A DNA stretch of 64,000 nucleotides from positions 186,001 to 250,000 of the forward strand of contig JASJOG010000120.1 in assembly GCA_030142905.1 (NCBI GenBank), read 5' to 3'. Source of the DNA: Heliopora coerulea (lineage: Eukaryota; Cnidaria; Anthozoa; Scleralcyonacea; Helioporidae). Shown here one piece after another: positions 45,922-56,500 of the stretch. Each line of letters begins with the position of its first letter. Within the stretch, counting starts at the first letter, position 1. A program made the translations under genes and the position numbers. Under the pieces are notes generated by a model. The model was not told where the DNA came from. It saw only the letters and a list, made by a program, of their open reading frames with translations, and searched no databases.

Positions 45922-46469
45922 TTTATTTAACGAGGGTAAAACACTTTACAGTTAAAACTGATAAACTAGTGGCCCTCAAATAAACTAGTGGCCCTCAAAA
46001 TGTTGTTGTCAAAACAGGTGTTAGGAATACATGTACTTGGGACTGAACTGATGTATTAGTCTCATTTGCACCGGTAGTTACTGTTAGAGATTGCAAGAAT
46101 CTTTTCACTCCTTCGCCTTTACTCTCACTAGGAAGATTGACTAGATCTTCTTCAAGGGAGGGTGTTTGTTCATTATCAATCTCTTTGCATACACTTAACT
46201 TAGCTCTACTAAGTTCAAGTTCTCACTTAAGTTTGAAATTTTCCAGTTTTTGCTCCTGTTTGAACCTTTCTATTTCTAGGGTCTTTTCTTGTTCCACATA
46301 GGCTAACTTCACCTTCAAGGCAGCTTCTTCCTGTAGAAGCTTATATTTATCTACTTTAGTTGAAAGTACACTGTCGGAACTTGATTTTGACTTGACAACT
46401 TGTTTTGCTTCTCTTTGAACCCTTAGAAATGACAGAATTAGACTCCAAAAATGTTTGTTCCAAATACTT

Positions 46470-46975
46470 TATCTCACCCCTCACATCACTTTAAAATCAG
46501 ACCACTCACCACAAACCTGCTCCCAGATGTTCCTGACCTTCGCTAACTCATCGTCTTGAACTGTTTCTAAAATGTCATTATGTGCATCCACAAATTAATT
46601 CCACAGAACTTGTGCCTTTCTAAGCTCTTTCTTCCACTTCGATAATTTGCTACAATGTCCCCGAAGCAACAGTGTTTTTCTCAGTGTTCCCGTAAAACTT
46701 GACCTTTTATTCTTGAAAGAGTTCAACTTTAGATCGTTTTGATAGAATTGACTCTTTTCCGTTAGCTTCCTGCTACGAACTTCCGGCAAATGCAGTTCAT
46801 TTTCCACAAGGAAAAATCCTTTGTTTTTTGGCATTCTCCGATAGATCAACAATTAAAGGCGAAGACTTCTCGCTAACATCATCCAAACAATTATTTGAAG
46901 AGAAACTTACTACCTCAACACAAACATCCGACATTGAAGCCTCAGGAATATCACTCAACTCTCGAGACATGACGA
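46470..46975 (-). pseudogene. BEL/Pao gag, amino-terminal part
   Basis: Minus-strand frames 46988-46797 and 46852-46595 overlap and together give the start of gag: an acidic start (MSRELSDIPEASMSDVCVEV), then a basic helical region with KRSSFTGTLRKTLLLRG and KELRKAQVLW. A frameshift near 46820 joins them. The next piece (about 46600-46470) reads on toward WEQVCGEWSDFK. No catalytic role; capsid assembly is inferred from position. Confidence 0.6.
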
Positions 46976-47147
46976 GTACTGAATGCAAACCAAAGACAAT
47001 CAGAACTAATTTTCTACAAAGGTTTACACCACTTGGTATCCATTCAAATCCTCCCGAGGTCGTCCGGCTTTCGTCATGAACTTGTTCTTGTGACAGCGAT
47101 GACTTTACGATGGTTCGAAACTTTACTAAAGACCATTAAGTTGTTAT

Positions 47148-47446
47148 TGTGGCTGCCTTAGAAAGCCATACTTGGCATCCGAAGGAGTTTCGTCGTTATT
47201 CACAAGAAAAAAAGAAACTCTTTATCTTTAGATCTTCAGATAATCTTTACCCTTCAGTTCTTCAGATAACAACTTAGTCTGCCTTACACGATACGGATGA
47301 TCAAAGGATTACATGGATTATAGACCTAAATCACACATGTGATAAACAAGAACATGGCGGCAACTAGCACCAGTCCTAAACAAAATGGTAACAACTGCTG
47401 ACCACAAATATTGAAAACTCCTTCCTACGGCACTGCTGTAGTAACA
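47148..47446 (-). repeat. BEL/Pao 5' LTR (right)
   Basis: 299 bp, partner of 39774-40072. Minus-strand transcription would start here. A candidate primer binding site TGGTCTTTAGTAAAG starts at 47135, 12 nt inside the LTR; its tRNA match could not be confirmed. Confidence 0.95.
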
Positions 47447-48640
47447 ATCTATCCAAGTTATCCAGCATTGTTTGGGTTTCTCGCTCTTTCGAGACTGGAT
47501 TTGCCCAAAAGGCTAAGCGACCCCAGCTGATTGGAGATCCGAGGACCCACTATTTTCCGTCATCCTGAGAAGTTGCAAATGTTTTACCATTCATTGATGT
47601 TAATGCGAAGATATTTCTTCTCAACTAAACTTGATTGAAATTTACCAGAGATAAATATAATTGTTCGTCTTTATTAGTATACTATTTAATAACAAGGGTG
47701 ATCAAGAGGTATTGCTACATTCGTGAGCGAATAGTAAACGGATTTTTATGCTTTTAAAAGTTGATCGCATGCGCCAACTCTGACCTGGATGAACAATCGC
47801 TTGTGGCAGTAAATCTTGTAGATGAGTTCAGACTGTCCCGATGTCAAACGGTGTACAGTCTTCCCTTGCAACATGCAGGATTTTCTCGAGCATGCTATGA
47901 CACCGTCACTTATGAATATTGGTCAAGGTTGGCTATATTACGACAAGAAACACTCAATAAATTAGCTAACCAATCATGGCAATGTTTGGCCAGCTTCACT
48001 TAATTGCATAACCAATCATAGTAATTTCTGACCAGTTCATGAACAATCTGCGTAATTAGGTGACCAGTGAAGATTGATCTGATACTGACGCACGACTAAC
48101 ACACGAAAACAATACCACGATTGATAGCATGCATAAAAAACGGGCAGAAAATTCTAAGGTAGTTTATTGTAGTCTGGAGGAGGTACTATTTTACACACAA
48201 TTGCTGTATTTTTACCCCTTTAAGTCGTCGAAAAATACCACGATGTGTACAGCAATTAAAATGGAAGGTAACTAGGCGTGCTACTCTCGGAATTATAAGG
48301 TAATACATAACATTAAGGCAGAAAAAAATAGCCAATTGAACTATCTTATTCTCAATTTATTATGACTCTTAAAACGTGTATTTAATATATTATCCTTTTT
48401 AGTATTATTCTTCATCTCTACGAAAATTACTGTTAACGTCTAATTAATTGACCTGGTCAATCGTTTAAGTAAAACATTCTACAAATCTTAACTGATGCAC
48501 TAGTTTTATCATGAATACAAAAATCACAACTCTAAATTATACGCGAACATAAACAAACTGTAAGAAGTAAGAAACAGCGTGATGAAGGAGATTGTAACTC
48601 AAAAATCATGTCGCTCACAAAAAACAAACTTGAAAGCGAT
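47447..48640. other. Non-coding duplicated sequence after the BEL element (copy B)
   Basis: Counterpart of 20470-21660 in copy A, about 96% identical by eye. An 80-codon frame at 47761-48003 is broken by a stop in copy A (near 20880), so I do not call a gene. Confidence 0.55.
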
Positions 48641-48658
48641 CGTGTTAAGTTTTTTGGA

Positions 48659-48690
48659 TTTTTTGTTTTGTTTTGTTTTGTTTTTAATTT
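48659..48690. repeat. (GTTTT)n microsatellite
   Basis: Five to six TTTTG units followed by a T-rich stretch, at the left edge of the copy-B-specific segment. Confidence 0.85.
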
Positions 48691-48699
48691 TTTTTATAA

Positions 48700-49420
48700 A
48701 AAACAAGGCAAAAAATTGAATACCTTTCTTTTGTGCTAATTTGCACTTTAAGAACAAAGGGTTTGGGAGCTGACAATGTTACAGTGATAATGATTTTATG
48801 GACTTTGTGGATTGTAGCGTTATGAGTTGAATTTACTAAAACTGACTTACGAGTGATTTAATTCTGTATCTCTTCGAAAGCTGTTTCAAATGAAACAAAC
48901 TCAAATTTTCGAGTCATCTGCCCAGGGAAAGATCTAGGATTTCTTTCACATTAAGCAAATTTTAAAAAGGGACAAATCATGGGATAAATGACCCTCACCC
49001 CATAATCTGACAGAAATTAGATATTGTTGTTTCCCTCAATTTCAGAGCTCATCAGTATGCCTAGGAATTTTACTGCCACCACAAATTTGATCTCCGTACT
49101 GACCAAATTTTGAAACCATAACTCTGAGTTCTTCAATCAGCAAATTGTCAGCTACCATGGCCAAAGAGACAGAAGGGTTCAGCTTTCAAGCCATTAATAT
49201 TCATTTCGAATCAGTTACACTGAATAACAAATTATTTACACGTTGAGACTGTTAAGGAATGTTGGTCAGCAAAATTTACAATGTTTCTACAGATCATTTA
49301 AAATTGATTCTTCCTATTTGTTTCTGCTGTTAGTGAAATCTCACTCAAGACCACGTTTGTGTATTGCCTGCACAAGTTTAGCAGTTTGAAGAGAGTAAGT
49401 GAAGACCAGCAACTTCACTC
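48700..49420. other. No gene recognised
   Basis: AT-rich sequence with only short frames; possible 3' exons of the candidate exon at 49423-49657 would lie here but none is recognisable. Confidence 0.4.
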
Positions 49421-49422
49421 AC

Positions 49423-49657
49423 CTGAGAGCAATACACTGCTTGTTCTGATCGTTCCATTAGCGTAGGAAGGGATGTAAGTCTTAGCTTGAAAATTTCTGT
49501 GGAGGTATCCCTCATTTACTAGACGTTTGAGATCAGTCGTCGAGGGAGTGCGACTGCTTATTGTCAACCACGAACCGTCATACGATAGCAGCAAAGACTT
49601 CTCGTCTTTCCTCTTCAACGCAGATAGACTTTGTTCAAATAAGCTCGAAGAAGACAT
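49423..49657 (-). CDS. Possible first exon of an unknown gene
   Basis: The minus strand has an ATG at 49657 followed by 78 open codons, ending at a consensus donor TCAG|GTGAGT at 49423/49422. The product starts MSSSSLFEQSLSALKRKDEK and continues with LLSYDGSWLTISSRTPSTTDLKRLVNEGYLHR; no signal peptide, transmembrane segment or known domain is evident. No partner exon was found to the left. Could be a real orphan exon or chance; it is absent from copy A. Confidence 0.3.
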
Positions 49658-49759
49658 ATTTGAAGACAGTGAAACCGTTTTTCTAACGAAAGGGGTTTAT
49701 TCAGCTTTCCTCGTGTTGTTAACACCAAAGTACCGGTCCGTATGCAAATCAGTATTTTA

Positions 49760-51013
49760 GGCAAAATCGATGCTCAAGGCCAATCATTTTACAGAGTTTC
49801 GATCATATGATTGATGTATGATTGATCCCGCTGCACCAATGGTAACTTCTTTTAAAAAAACCAACTAATAAGCATAGCCAATCAGAGACCCTCAAAAAAT
49901 TCACAATTTAGGCAAAACATAGGCAACACTTCGGGAAACCAATAACCGCCTATGATAAAAGCACTCGAAGCAATTTAGCCAATCACAAGGATTGATACAA
50001 GCACCAACTTAGAGAAAATAATTGGCATGCGAGTAATCTAACACGAATGCCGATCTGATGGCCTGAGAAAGGAGGAGCCGATGAAATATGATTGAAATTT
50101 AATTTGACGTTTGTTAATCTCACTGCAAATGACTTGCTAGCGCAATGCACGCAAATGCTTCTTGGCCAGACAGTGAAATAGCAGATACGGACATTTTGAC
50201 GACGACGAGTCGAACATGCCATTTTGCAAATCAAAATCGCTTTGGTCGATCGTAAGTCACCTTAGGGAACTGCCTTATTCGTCTAAACCTAAATCCGCTC
50301 CCGATCTATGAAGTCAATTTGTTGGTGCAAGCATATTGACTCATGGAAATCTTGTATAATCTTGTGAATATTGGCTGGAATCAATTGAAACCTTGCCCAT
50401 TTGAAAGTTTATCAAACTAAACGCCATTACATCAAAACAATACACTTTAGTGATAAGTGTCTGTTGAACAAATGGCCATGTAGTTCAGTAAAAGTATCAG
50501 TCAGCATCCTAAACGAAAATCTTGGGAGGTTTTTGGGACACCTTTTCAGTACTGAAATTTCTTGAGTTGATGGATTGGCATTTGCCCCTACTCTGATACG
50601 CTTCAAGTAGTATCCAAGAACATTTGCATAAAAAAATGGCTATTCACACACAGTTTTTTCCTAACCTCATATTTTTCCTATGAAGACGTCTGTGAGAATT
50701 TAGTTATTAAATTGTCATGGAAGACCAAAAATGTTTCTGGTTTATTCGTTTTTGGTCAGTCTTGTTACATTTGAACAATGAAATTTTTACCCATGTTAGG
50801 TTGCACCCATTCTTTCGAGGTGTATTGGTCCCCGTCGTCAGGTAGAATTCAGCAAGAAAGGTTTTTAATTTCTAAGCAGCTCTGGTTTTTAAAAGGGCTC
50901 TTAAGCAATTTTTAGCTGAAATGAATGGGTCCTTTGATTGTATTTTAGTTTAAGTGTATGTTTTATTTTTATGCTGTTATTAGAATATATAGTTAATTAG
51001 CTACAGAACCCTC
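49760..51013. other. No gene recognised
   Basis: Non-coding sequence between the candidate exon and the inverted-repeat transposon. A minus frame at 50234-49983 (83 codons) has no recognisable features. Confidence 0.4.
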
Positions 51014-51022
51014 GTTGATAGC

Positions 51023-51239
51023 AACAAGGTCAGGTAATGTTTTAAGCCAATCAGGGCGTTTGTTTACGTCCGTGCGACAAGCTAATCAGGTTGCATTATT
51101 TACTTAATGGTCGCAAAAAATCACTGGGATGTGCATCTAATGATTTAAAGCCTTACGTGAACGTAGATTTTCCATTTTTATGTTTAAAACCTGTATTTTC
51201 CAGTAAAATACGATTTTTTCTTGGAATTTCTCGGACGGA
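51023..51239. repeat. Left inverted terminal repeat of the unclassified transposon
   Basis: About 217 bp, mirrored at 54927-55144. By eye roughly 80-85% identical, suggesting an old insertion. Inner limit is TCGGACGGAT. Confidence 0.85.
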
Positions 51240-51733
51240 TACGTGATCAATCTCCTATTACCCACGGAATCGGTGTTCGAATTGCTGTAGTTACAACTGA
51301 GACGATTTGACGATTACCACCTTTATCCTGGCGTGAGTAATGCGCGAAATTTTATCCATATCGCTAGATTCTAGTTGAGGATTGAAGATAAGCTTTTATT
51401 GACTGTTTAGTTTTTGAAATTGGTTGAATATTTAATGTTAGGTTATTAATTATTAATAAAGACGATATTTCGAACGGTGGAATGAATCACGGGATGGCGA
51501 ATGCTGAATGTGAAGTATGAGCCATCTAGAGAGTTTCACAGACGTCGAGCCCAGAAGGCAGGTTTAGATTGATTACGCTGGTGAACTTTGTCAATTGGCT
51601 TATGTAAAATCCAACATATGAGTGACACGTATCAGACTTTATTGTTGTGGAGGCTCAGATTGATGCCAAACACTTATCCTCCAAACAAGGCGAAGAATTG
51701 CAGCTTCCGTCTGATCATGAAAGTTCTGATCCA

Positions 51734-52007
51734 TCAAAAACTCCATGAACTGCAGATCTTCATTTTCCACAAACACTCCCAGTAATCACTCATCTCTTCA
51801 TCGCTCGAATCGTTTCTGTTGGAACACTTGAAGACGGCGTCATTTGCTTTCTTTCCCAAGGATGCCACTTTCAATGTTATAGTGGAGTAACAAATTGGGC
51901 AAACGCTGATATCAGCAAGGTTGCACTCAACATGGAAAGAATGGCTAGATCTATGAAAAATTCGCCACAAAGGACTTTCACGCTTGCATTCGTGATTGTC
52001 GTATTTT
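51734..52007 (-). pseudogene. Unclassified transposon gene, exon 3 (RING-like zinc tail)
   Basis: Acceptor TTTCAACAG at 52008-52010 joins in the correct phase to exon 2 (GAA-AA + A), reading EKKYDNHECKRE. The exon then has HSFHVECNLADISVCPICYSTI, a His-x2-Cys plus Cys-x2-Cys arrangement like the second half of a RING finger, and ends after about 90 codons at 51734. The spacing of the first ligand pair is unclear because the CxxC before it is only partly kept (HEC). A polyadenylation-type AATAAA (51397-51392, minus) lies in the downstream region. Function in transposition unknown; RING-type tails can recruit ubiquitin enzymes. Confidence 0.6.
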
Positions 52008-52119
52008 CTGTTGAAATTGAAATTGAGAGGTATTACTATTGAATGTTATTTTCTTTGAACAAAAGCAGATGTTATTTAAAATGTTAACCTAAACATTGTT
52101 TACTTTGTCTAATACTTAC

Positions 52120-54262
52120 TTTTCTGGATTTAGTGGTCTTTCTACTGATCTAAATCCAAGTGGCAGTACCCTATGTGTTACCATTGTTTCACCAAAGAGG
52201 TTTGGAAGTTTCCACCTAGTCAAGTCCTTTTGCTGCCTAGTAACTCTTGGTAGCACAACAGCCATTCCAGGATTGTTGTGAATCATCTCAAACTTTTGTG
52301 TAAGAAATTCAGCAGCTTTGACTTTTAACTGATCAATTTTCTTTTGGCTGAAATTGAATTTTTTAGGTGGCACAAATATGGAATTAAACGAATGTAGTTC
52401 ATGGTTACAGGCATCAATCTCCTTTGCCTTCAGACTAATTTGTTCAGCTGTGTCAGTCTCTTTGATTCTACCTCGCAATACTGATTGAAAATTTTCAACT
52501 GGATATTCATCAAAGACAGTCAGATTATGAAGCAAAGTTTGAAACATGGGATGACTAGTGTCTTGCCAATGCATAAAAGTGGAGAGTGCTATCAACAGGG
52601 CTTTGTCATAATGACGCCTGTTGAAGACCATGAACATAATCCAACAACACAGCAAAGACTGGCAATACAGATCATAATTATTGCTCTTAGAAACAATAAA
52701 GTAACTGCTTAAGACAACTGGGACGTAGTTATCAAGAAGATTGAAAAGGATAAGAAACTCAACATCTGTGCAATGGCAAAAAACAGACAAAATTATTTCT
52801 CTTACAAGAGTCCAGCCTCCATAAATAACTTCCAACAAAAGTCACGCTCTCCAAGGTTTTGGTATCTTTGCCAACTTTTCCATTTTACCAAAGAGGAAAG
52901 AATAAAGCTCAGCAAAAATTTCAAGAAAATTCATCAACACACATTCCCTTGAATTTAGAGAGATATGCAATGGACCTATCAAAGGCGCCACATTCTTAAC
53001 AACAGTTGGTAAAGAAGCTGAATTTGAATAAACCAACTGACGCATAAAAAATTGTGTTGGCCAGTCACCAACAAATGGCACAGCAAAATTATTTAGATAA
53101 CCTTCTAAACCATTTGAAAGAACATGATGAAATGCAGTGAAAAGATTTTCATAGGACTTAAGGGGCAAATTAATACCATCAATCATCTTGATGTTATCCA
53201 TACATCTCATCTTTTGGATCTCTGTTTGCTGGTAGTCATGGAGCAAAAGCCTGTTTTTCTGACCTTCAGGATCAAAGTATTTTGCTACTCCCCAGTCAGG
53301 CATATTCTCAGCATAACTTCTTGACAATTTTGGCATATTTTCACCTAGAAGTTTTAAAAGAGCATCAGTGTTAACTGAATGGTCAGGTAATAGGCTGTGT
53401 ATTTCTTCCCTTGAAACAACTTCAATATTTGGGAAGACTTTAACCAGCAGAGTGCATATATGAGCTGCCTTGGTTTGTGTCTTTGCCTCTGGACGGTGCT
53501 TTGTGTGTATGTTGTGGTAGTCATCAATACACAGCACAAAGAAATGTTTATTTTCCACCACAGTTTAAATGAAACTGGCCATGTTAACTGAATGGGATGC
53601 TGCTGAAGATCTTGCTGCAGCTTTGACAGTGCGGGGATAAGCTGCATTTCCTAGATTTTTCAGGGATACTAGTCCTCTCTCAGTTATGCCAAACTGTTGT
53701 AATGTCCTGGATCAGGCTATTTGAAACCAGTTGGCATTTTGTGAAAGTGAGTACATCATGATATAAATTGTTACCATGGCTCTAATTTCAGTTAGATGTT
53801 TTCTTTTATTTGATATCTGATTGGGACACGTGGAACTAAATATTGTTGAATACAGTTTTTCTGCCCCAACGTCATTGCACACTTTTCAAAAGCATGTGGA
53901 TTTATCAGTGGACTTTGTAAGCTCTTTGAAAAATAGGATTTGACTTTGTTGAGTTCAGCTTTAAAGTCGTAGTACAGGGATGCTTAGTGAACCAGGAGTT
54001 CATAGTCATCTTTTGAAACAAAAACACCTTCATTTGCTTGGCATTCCTTGTCCTCATGGTTTTTTACTTGACATATCATATCTTCTTCAGAATTTTCTAA
54101 CATTTTCTAGCTGGGTGAATTCAAAGTAACTGTTGACTCATTACTAACTTGACTGCTAGTTTGACCAACCATGTCTGGTTCATTGATATCTGCTGAACTT
54201 ATGATAGTTGTGCTATTATGATCACGGGAAACATCTTCTGAACTATGCAGCAAAAGTTCGAG
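52120..54262 (-). pseudogene. Unclassified transposon gene, exon 2 (main body)
   Basis: Begins after acceptor CATTTAG, in phase 0 with exon 1, and reads through several stops and frameshifts. Recognisable stretches in order: KDDYELLVH, PHAFEKCAMTLG, ANWFQIA, GNAAYPRTVKAA, then the best preserved part VLCIDDYHNIHTKHRPEAK (about 53540-53480), LLVKVFPNIEVV, FAVPFVGDWPTQFFMRQLVY, and after a frameshift at about 52840 HWQDTSHPMFQTLL, VFDEYPVENFQSVLRGR, FSQKKIDQLKVKAAEFLTQKF and TRWKLPNLFGE. Invariant-looking acidic residues (CIDDYHN, GDWP, DEYPVENF) could form a catalytic triad, but this is inference. Ends at donor GAAAA|GTAAGT. About 700 codons originally. Confidence 0.7.
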
Positions 54263-54533
54263 CTAAATGAGAGGAAAGGAATCATGCTAAGCAATGCAAA
54301 TTTCAAGAACCTATAGTGTATCTCAAAGGATTGTAACCAGTTATCTGAATAGAAACAGATGGGTTGCTGTCTAGAATCAATACGCCTTATATTTTTATTG
54401 CAAGTCAAAGATTGTTGTCAAATATCAATAAATCGTGCTTTATGAGACTTTAGCTATTGATTGGGGATTTTGGGACATAATAATATTAAAATTTCGTATT
54501 TCTATACTTTTTTTCTTTTGGATTGTTTCATAC

Positions 54534-54803
54534 CTGTTTCTCTACCTTGCATTTGATCGCTTCGCAGTTTCTTGGAAGATACTTTCTGAAAACTCGCATT
54601 TTTAGGCATTGTTGAAGACAAGCTCTACAAACATAGTTTACACTTGGTGATTTTGCGCCAAATTCCTGCTTCATGAGACTGCAAAATGCGTTAGCTATAT
54701 CTGATAAACCATGTGCTTTGATGTTGACGTTTCGCTGATCATCTTGACCTTTTGACCATCAATCATGAAGTGGATTATTGCAAATTTTCTTATATTTAGA
54801 CAT
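54534..54803 (-). pseudogene. Unclassified transposon gene, exon 1
   Basis: ATG at 54803 opens MSKYKKICNNPLHD, then an in-frame TGA, then WSKGQDDQRNVNIKAHGLSD and GAKSPSVNYVCRACLQQCLKMRVFRKYLPRNC, ending at a donor (CAG|GTATGA). The C-x2-C-x3-C cluster (CRACLQQC) with further cysteines could bind zinc and DNA, a common role for the first part of a transposase. The exon ends in phase 0. The stop codon near codon 15 makes this copy inactive. Family unknown to me. Confidence 0.65.
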
Positions 54804-54926
54804 CTTTAACACCAAAATAACGAATAGGTCAAACGAAGAATAAGAATACAATTTGTAATGTTATTTTTTTTAGCTATTTTTTGTCCGAAAACCAATGAGC
54901 TTGGAGAAAAACCATACCAGAGGCCA

Positions 54927-55144
54927 TTCCGTCCGAGGAATCCCAGGAAAAAATCGTGTTTTACTGGAAAATACAGGTTTGGAACATAAAAATGGAAGAT
55001 CTACGTTTACGTAAGGCTTTAAATCATTAGATGCACATCCAAGTGATTTTCGGCAGCTATTAAGTGAATAATGCAACATGATTGGCTTGTTGCACCGACG
55101 TAAACAAACGCCCTAGGTGGTTTAAAACAATAACTGCCCTTGTT
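54927..55144. repeat. Right inverted terminal repeat of the unclassified transposon
   Basis: Mirror of 51023-51239; it also lies upstream of exon 1 (54803) and so probably contains the promoter of the element's gene. Confidence 0.85.
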
Positions 55145-55153
55145 GTTGATAGC

Positions 55154-56340
55154 AGTACTGGTTGATACTGATAAGGTTTAAATTCTGTATAAATATAGTA
55201 TTAATAATAATCATAATAATAATCGGTGAACCACATTCGCATTCCGGAATTTAGATTACTTACCGAAAAATTTACATGCATTCTAGAAAGTTCTAATCAG
55301 CATCCTTTCCCTCATCCTCTGGTTCAGCAACTTGTACCGACTACTCTCCTGATTGTTTCCGAGAAGTTTCTTAAAGTAAATGGTTTGAACCTGGGAGAAT
55401 CGTGACATGTTTGAGGAAGTTGATCGTCCAGGTTAGTGTAGTCTTGAGAAAGACTGTTGGTTGAAGTGACTGACGTTTCGACAGCCTTAGCGGCGGTCAT
55501 CTTCAGAGTCAAAAGGAGAGTAAAGGTCAGGTTCACCTGTATTTGTATCTGGCTCGTCCGTGATAAGTGGGCGGTCGTATTAGTCATGGAGGTGTGATAT
55601 TTGGCGAGAAGCAATGGGTGTGGTTGTGTAGGCGTTAATTATCAGTTTGTCGAAGTTTCTTATAAATTGCCTTGCTTATGGGCCGTCAATTTTGAAACGC
55701 AACGTTTTCTGACAATTTCATAATAACTTGGACTTGTGATGAAGTCTCGGTAAAACATTAGCACACTGAATCAATTCCCAAAGCTGTAAAAATGTTCATT
55801 TTGTTGACACTACCTCCAAAACGATTTGGTGGAGCTCAGAATGTTATTTTTCGATCATCAGATACACCAATGAAAATTAACCGTCCTTACCAAACGTATA
55901 AAGAAAGCAAATAATCGACGAACTGACTGTCTCTTGGCATTTACGAACCTTAAGGCAATTCCTATGTAATTTTTTGTTTATTTTTAGGATTTTTTACGCT
56001 GATCTAAGAAAGGGGGATTCATTCGTAACGTTCCATAAATGTGGCCAAAAATATTGGGGCAACACTTAAAATTGAATACGCTTTCCATTTATCCCCTTCG
56101 ATCTTTTTAGCAATAGTACCAATGCCGAGCAGAAAATACGTGATAAGGTATTCTATACTGGGCATTGATGTTAAATTAAGATCATGTTTTTTGTTTGGTG
56201 AATCGATTGCCGTACCCCCTTCAATGTTGTAAGTATTCGACCGATCATTTTCCTTGTTTGTGACACAGTACGTGCCAGCTGTCATGCTATTTATTATAGC
56301 TGGTTGGCATTTCAGAAAAGTCATGTTTCTATTATTGACT
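55154..56340. other. Mixed repeats, no intact gene
   Basis: A TAA/TAATAATCA-rich patch (55195-55235) is followed at 55614-55324 (minus) by a frame with SQDYTNLDDQLPQT after LTLKMTAAKAVETSVTS, which resembles the 3' tail of Penelope-like elements often found in cnidarian DNA. A 101-codon minus frame (56324-56019) has no known motif. Confidence 0.4.
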
Positions 56341-56344
56341 CTCA

Positions 56345-56500
56345 GTGAGTTTTAAATACGCCTCCCCTCTCTACTAAGCCTTCCCTTTCTACTAAGCGCC
56401 CCTCTCTATTGAGCCCCCATCTCTATTAAGTCCTCCTCTCTATTAAGGCTCCCTATCTAATAATCCTCCCGTCTAAGAAGTCTTAAAAAATAAATAAGCC
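56345..56500. repeat. CTCTCTATTAAGCC-type minisatellite
   Basis: About eight degenerate units of CCTCTCTA(T/C)TAAGCCC-like sequence in tandem, with variable C-runs. The unit resembles the terminal sequence of the 12010 and 31937 elements. Confidence 0.75.

Larger units (their letters stand above)
39774..47446 (-). mobile_element. BEL/Pao LTR retrotransposon, full length but defective
   Basis: Two 299-bp LTRs (39774-40072 and 47148-47446), each beginning TG and ending CA, flank a minus-strand gag-pol in BEL/Pao order: gag, zinc knuckles, protease, reverse transcriptase, RNase H, integrase with zinc-binding domain, and carboxy-terminal domain. ATCTA at 39769-39773 and 47447-47451 is the 5-bp target duplication, and copy A keeps the uninterrupted target at about 20470. 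I count 9 LTR differences by eye (about 3%). Several stops and frameshifts make it non-autonomous. Confidence 0.95.
51023..55144 (-). mobile_element. Unclassified DNA transposon with 217-bp inverted repeats and 9-bp target duplication
   Basis: The 4122-bp unit starts AACAAGG and ends CCTTGTT. Inverted terminal repeats extend from 51023 to about 51239 and from 55144 back to about 54927, with shared phrases such as GATGTGCATCTAATGATTTA and CTGTATTTTCCAGTAAAA. GTTGATAGC at 51014-51022 is repeated exactly at 55145-55153, a 9-bp target duplication. One minus-strand gene with three exons fills the interior. The protein is not a hAT, Harbinger, mariner or piggyBac transposase as far as I can tell. 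A 9-bp duplication is known for Mutator-like and some Merlin elements, but no MULE motif is seen. Confidence 0.85.
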
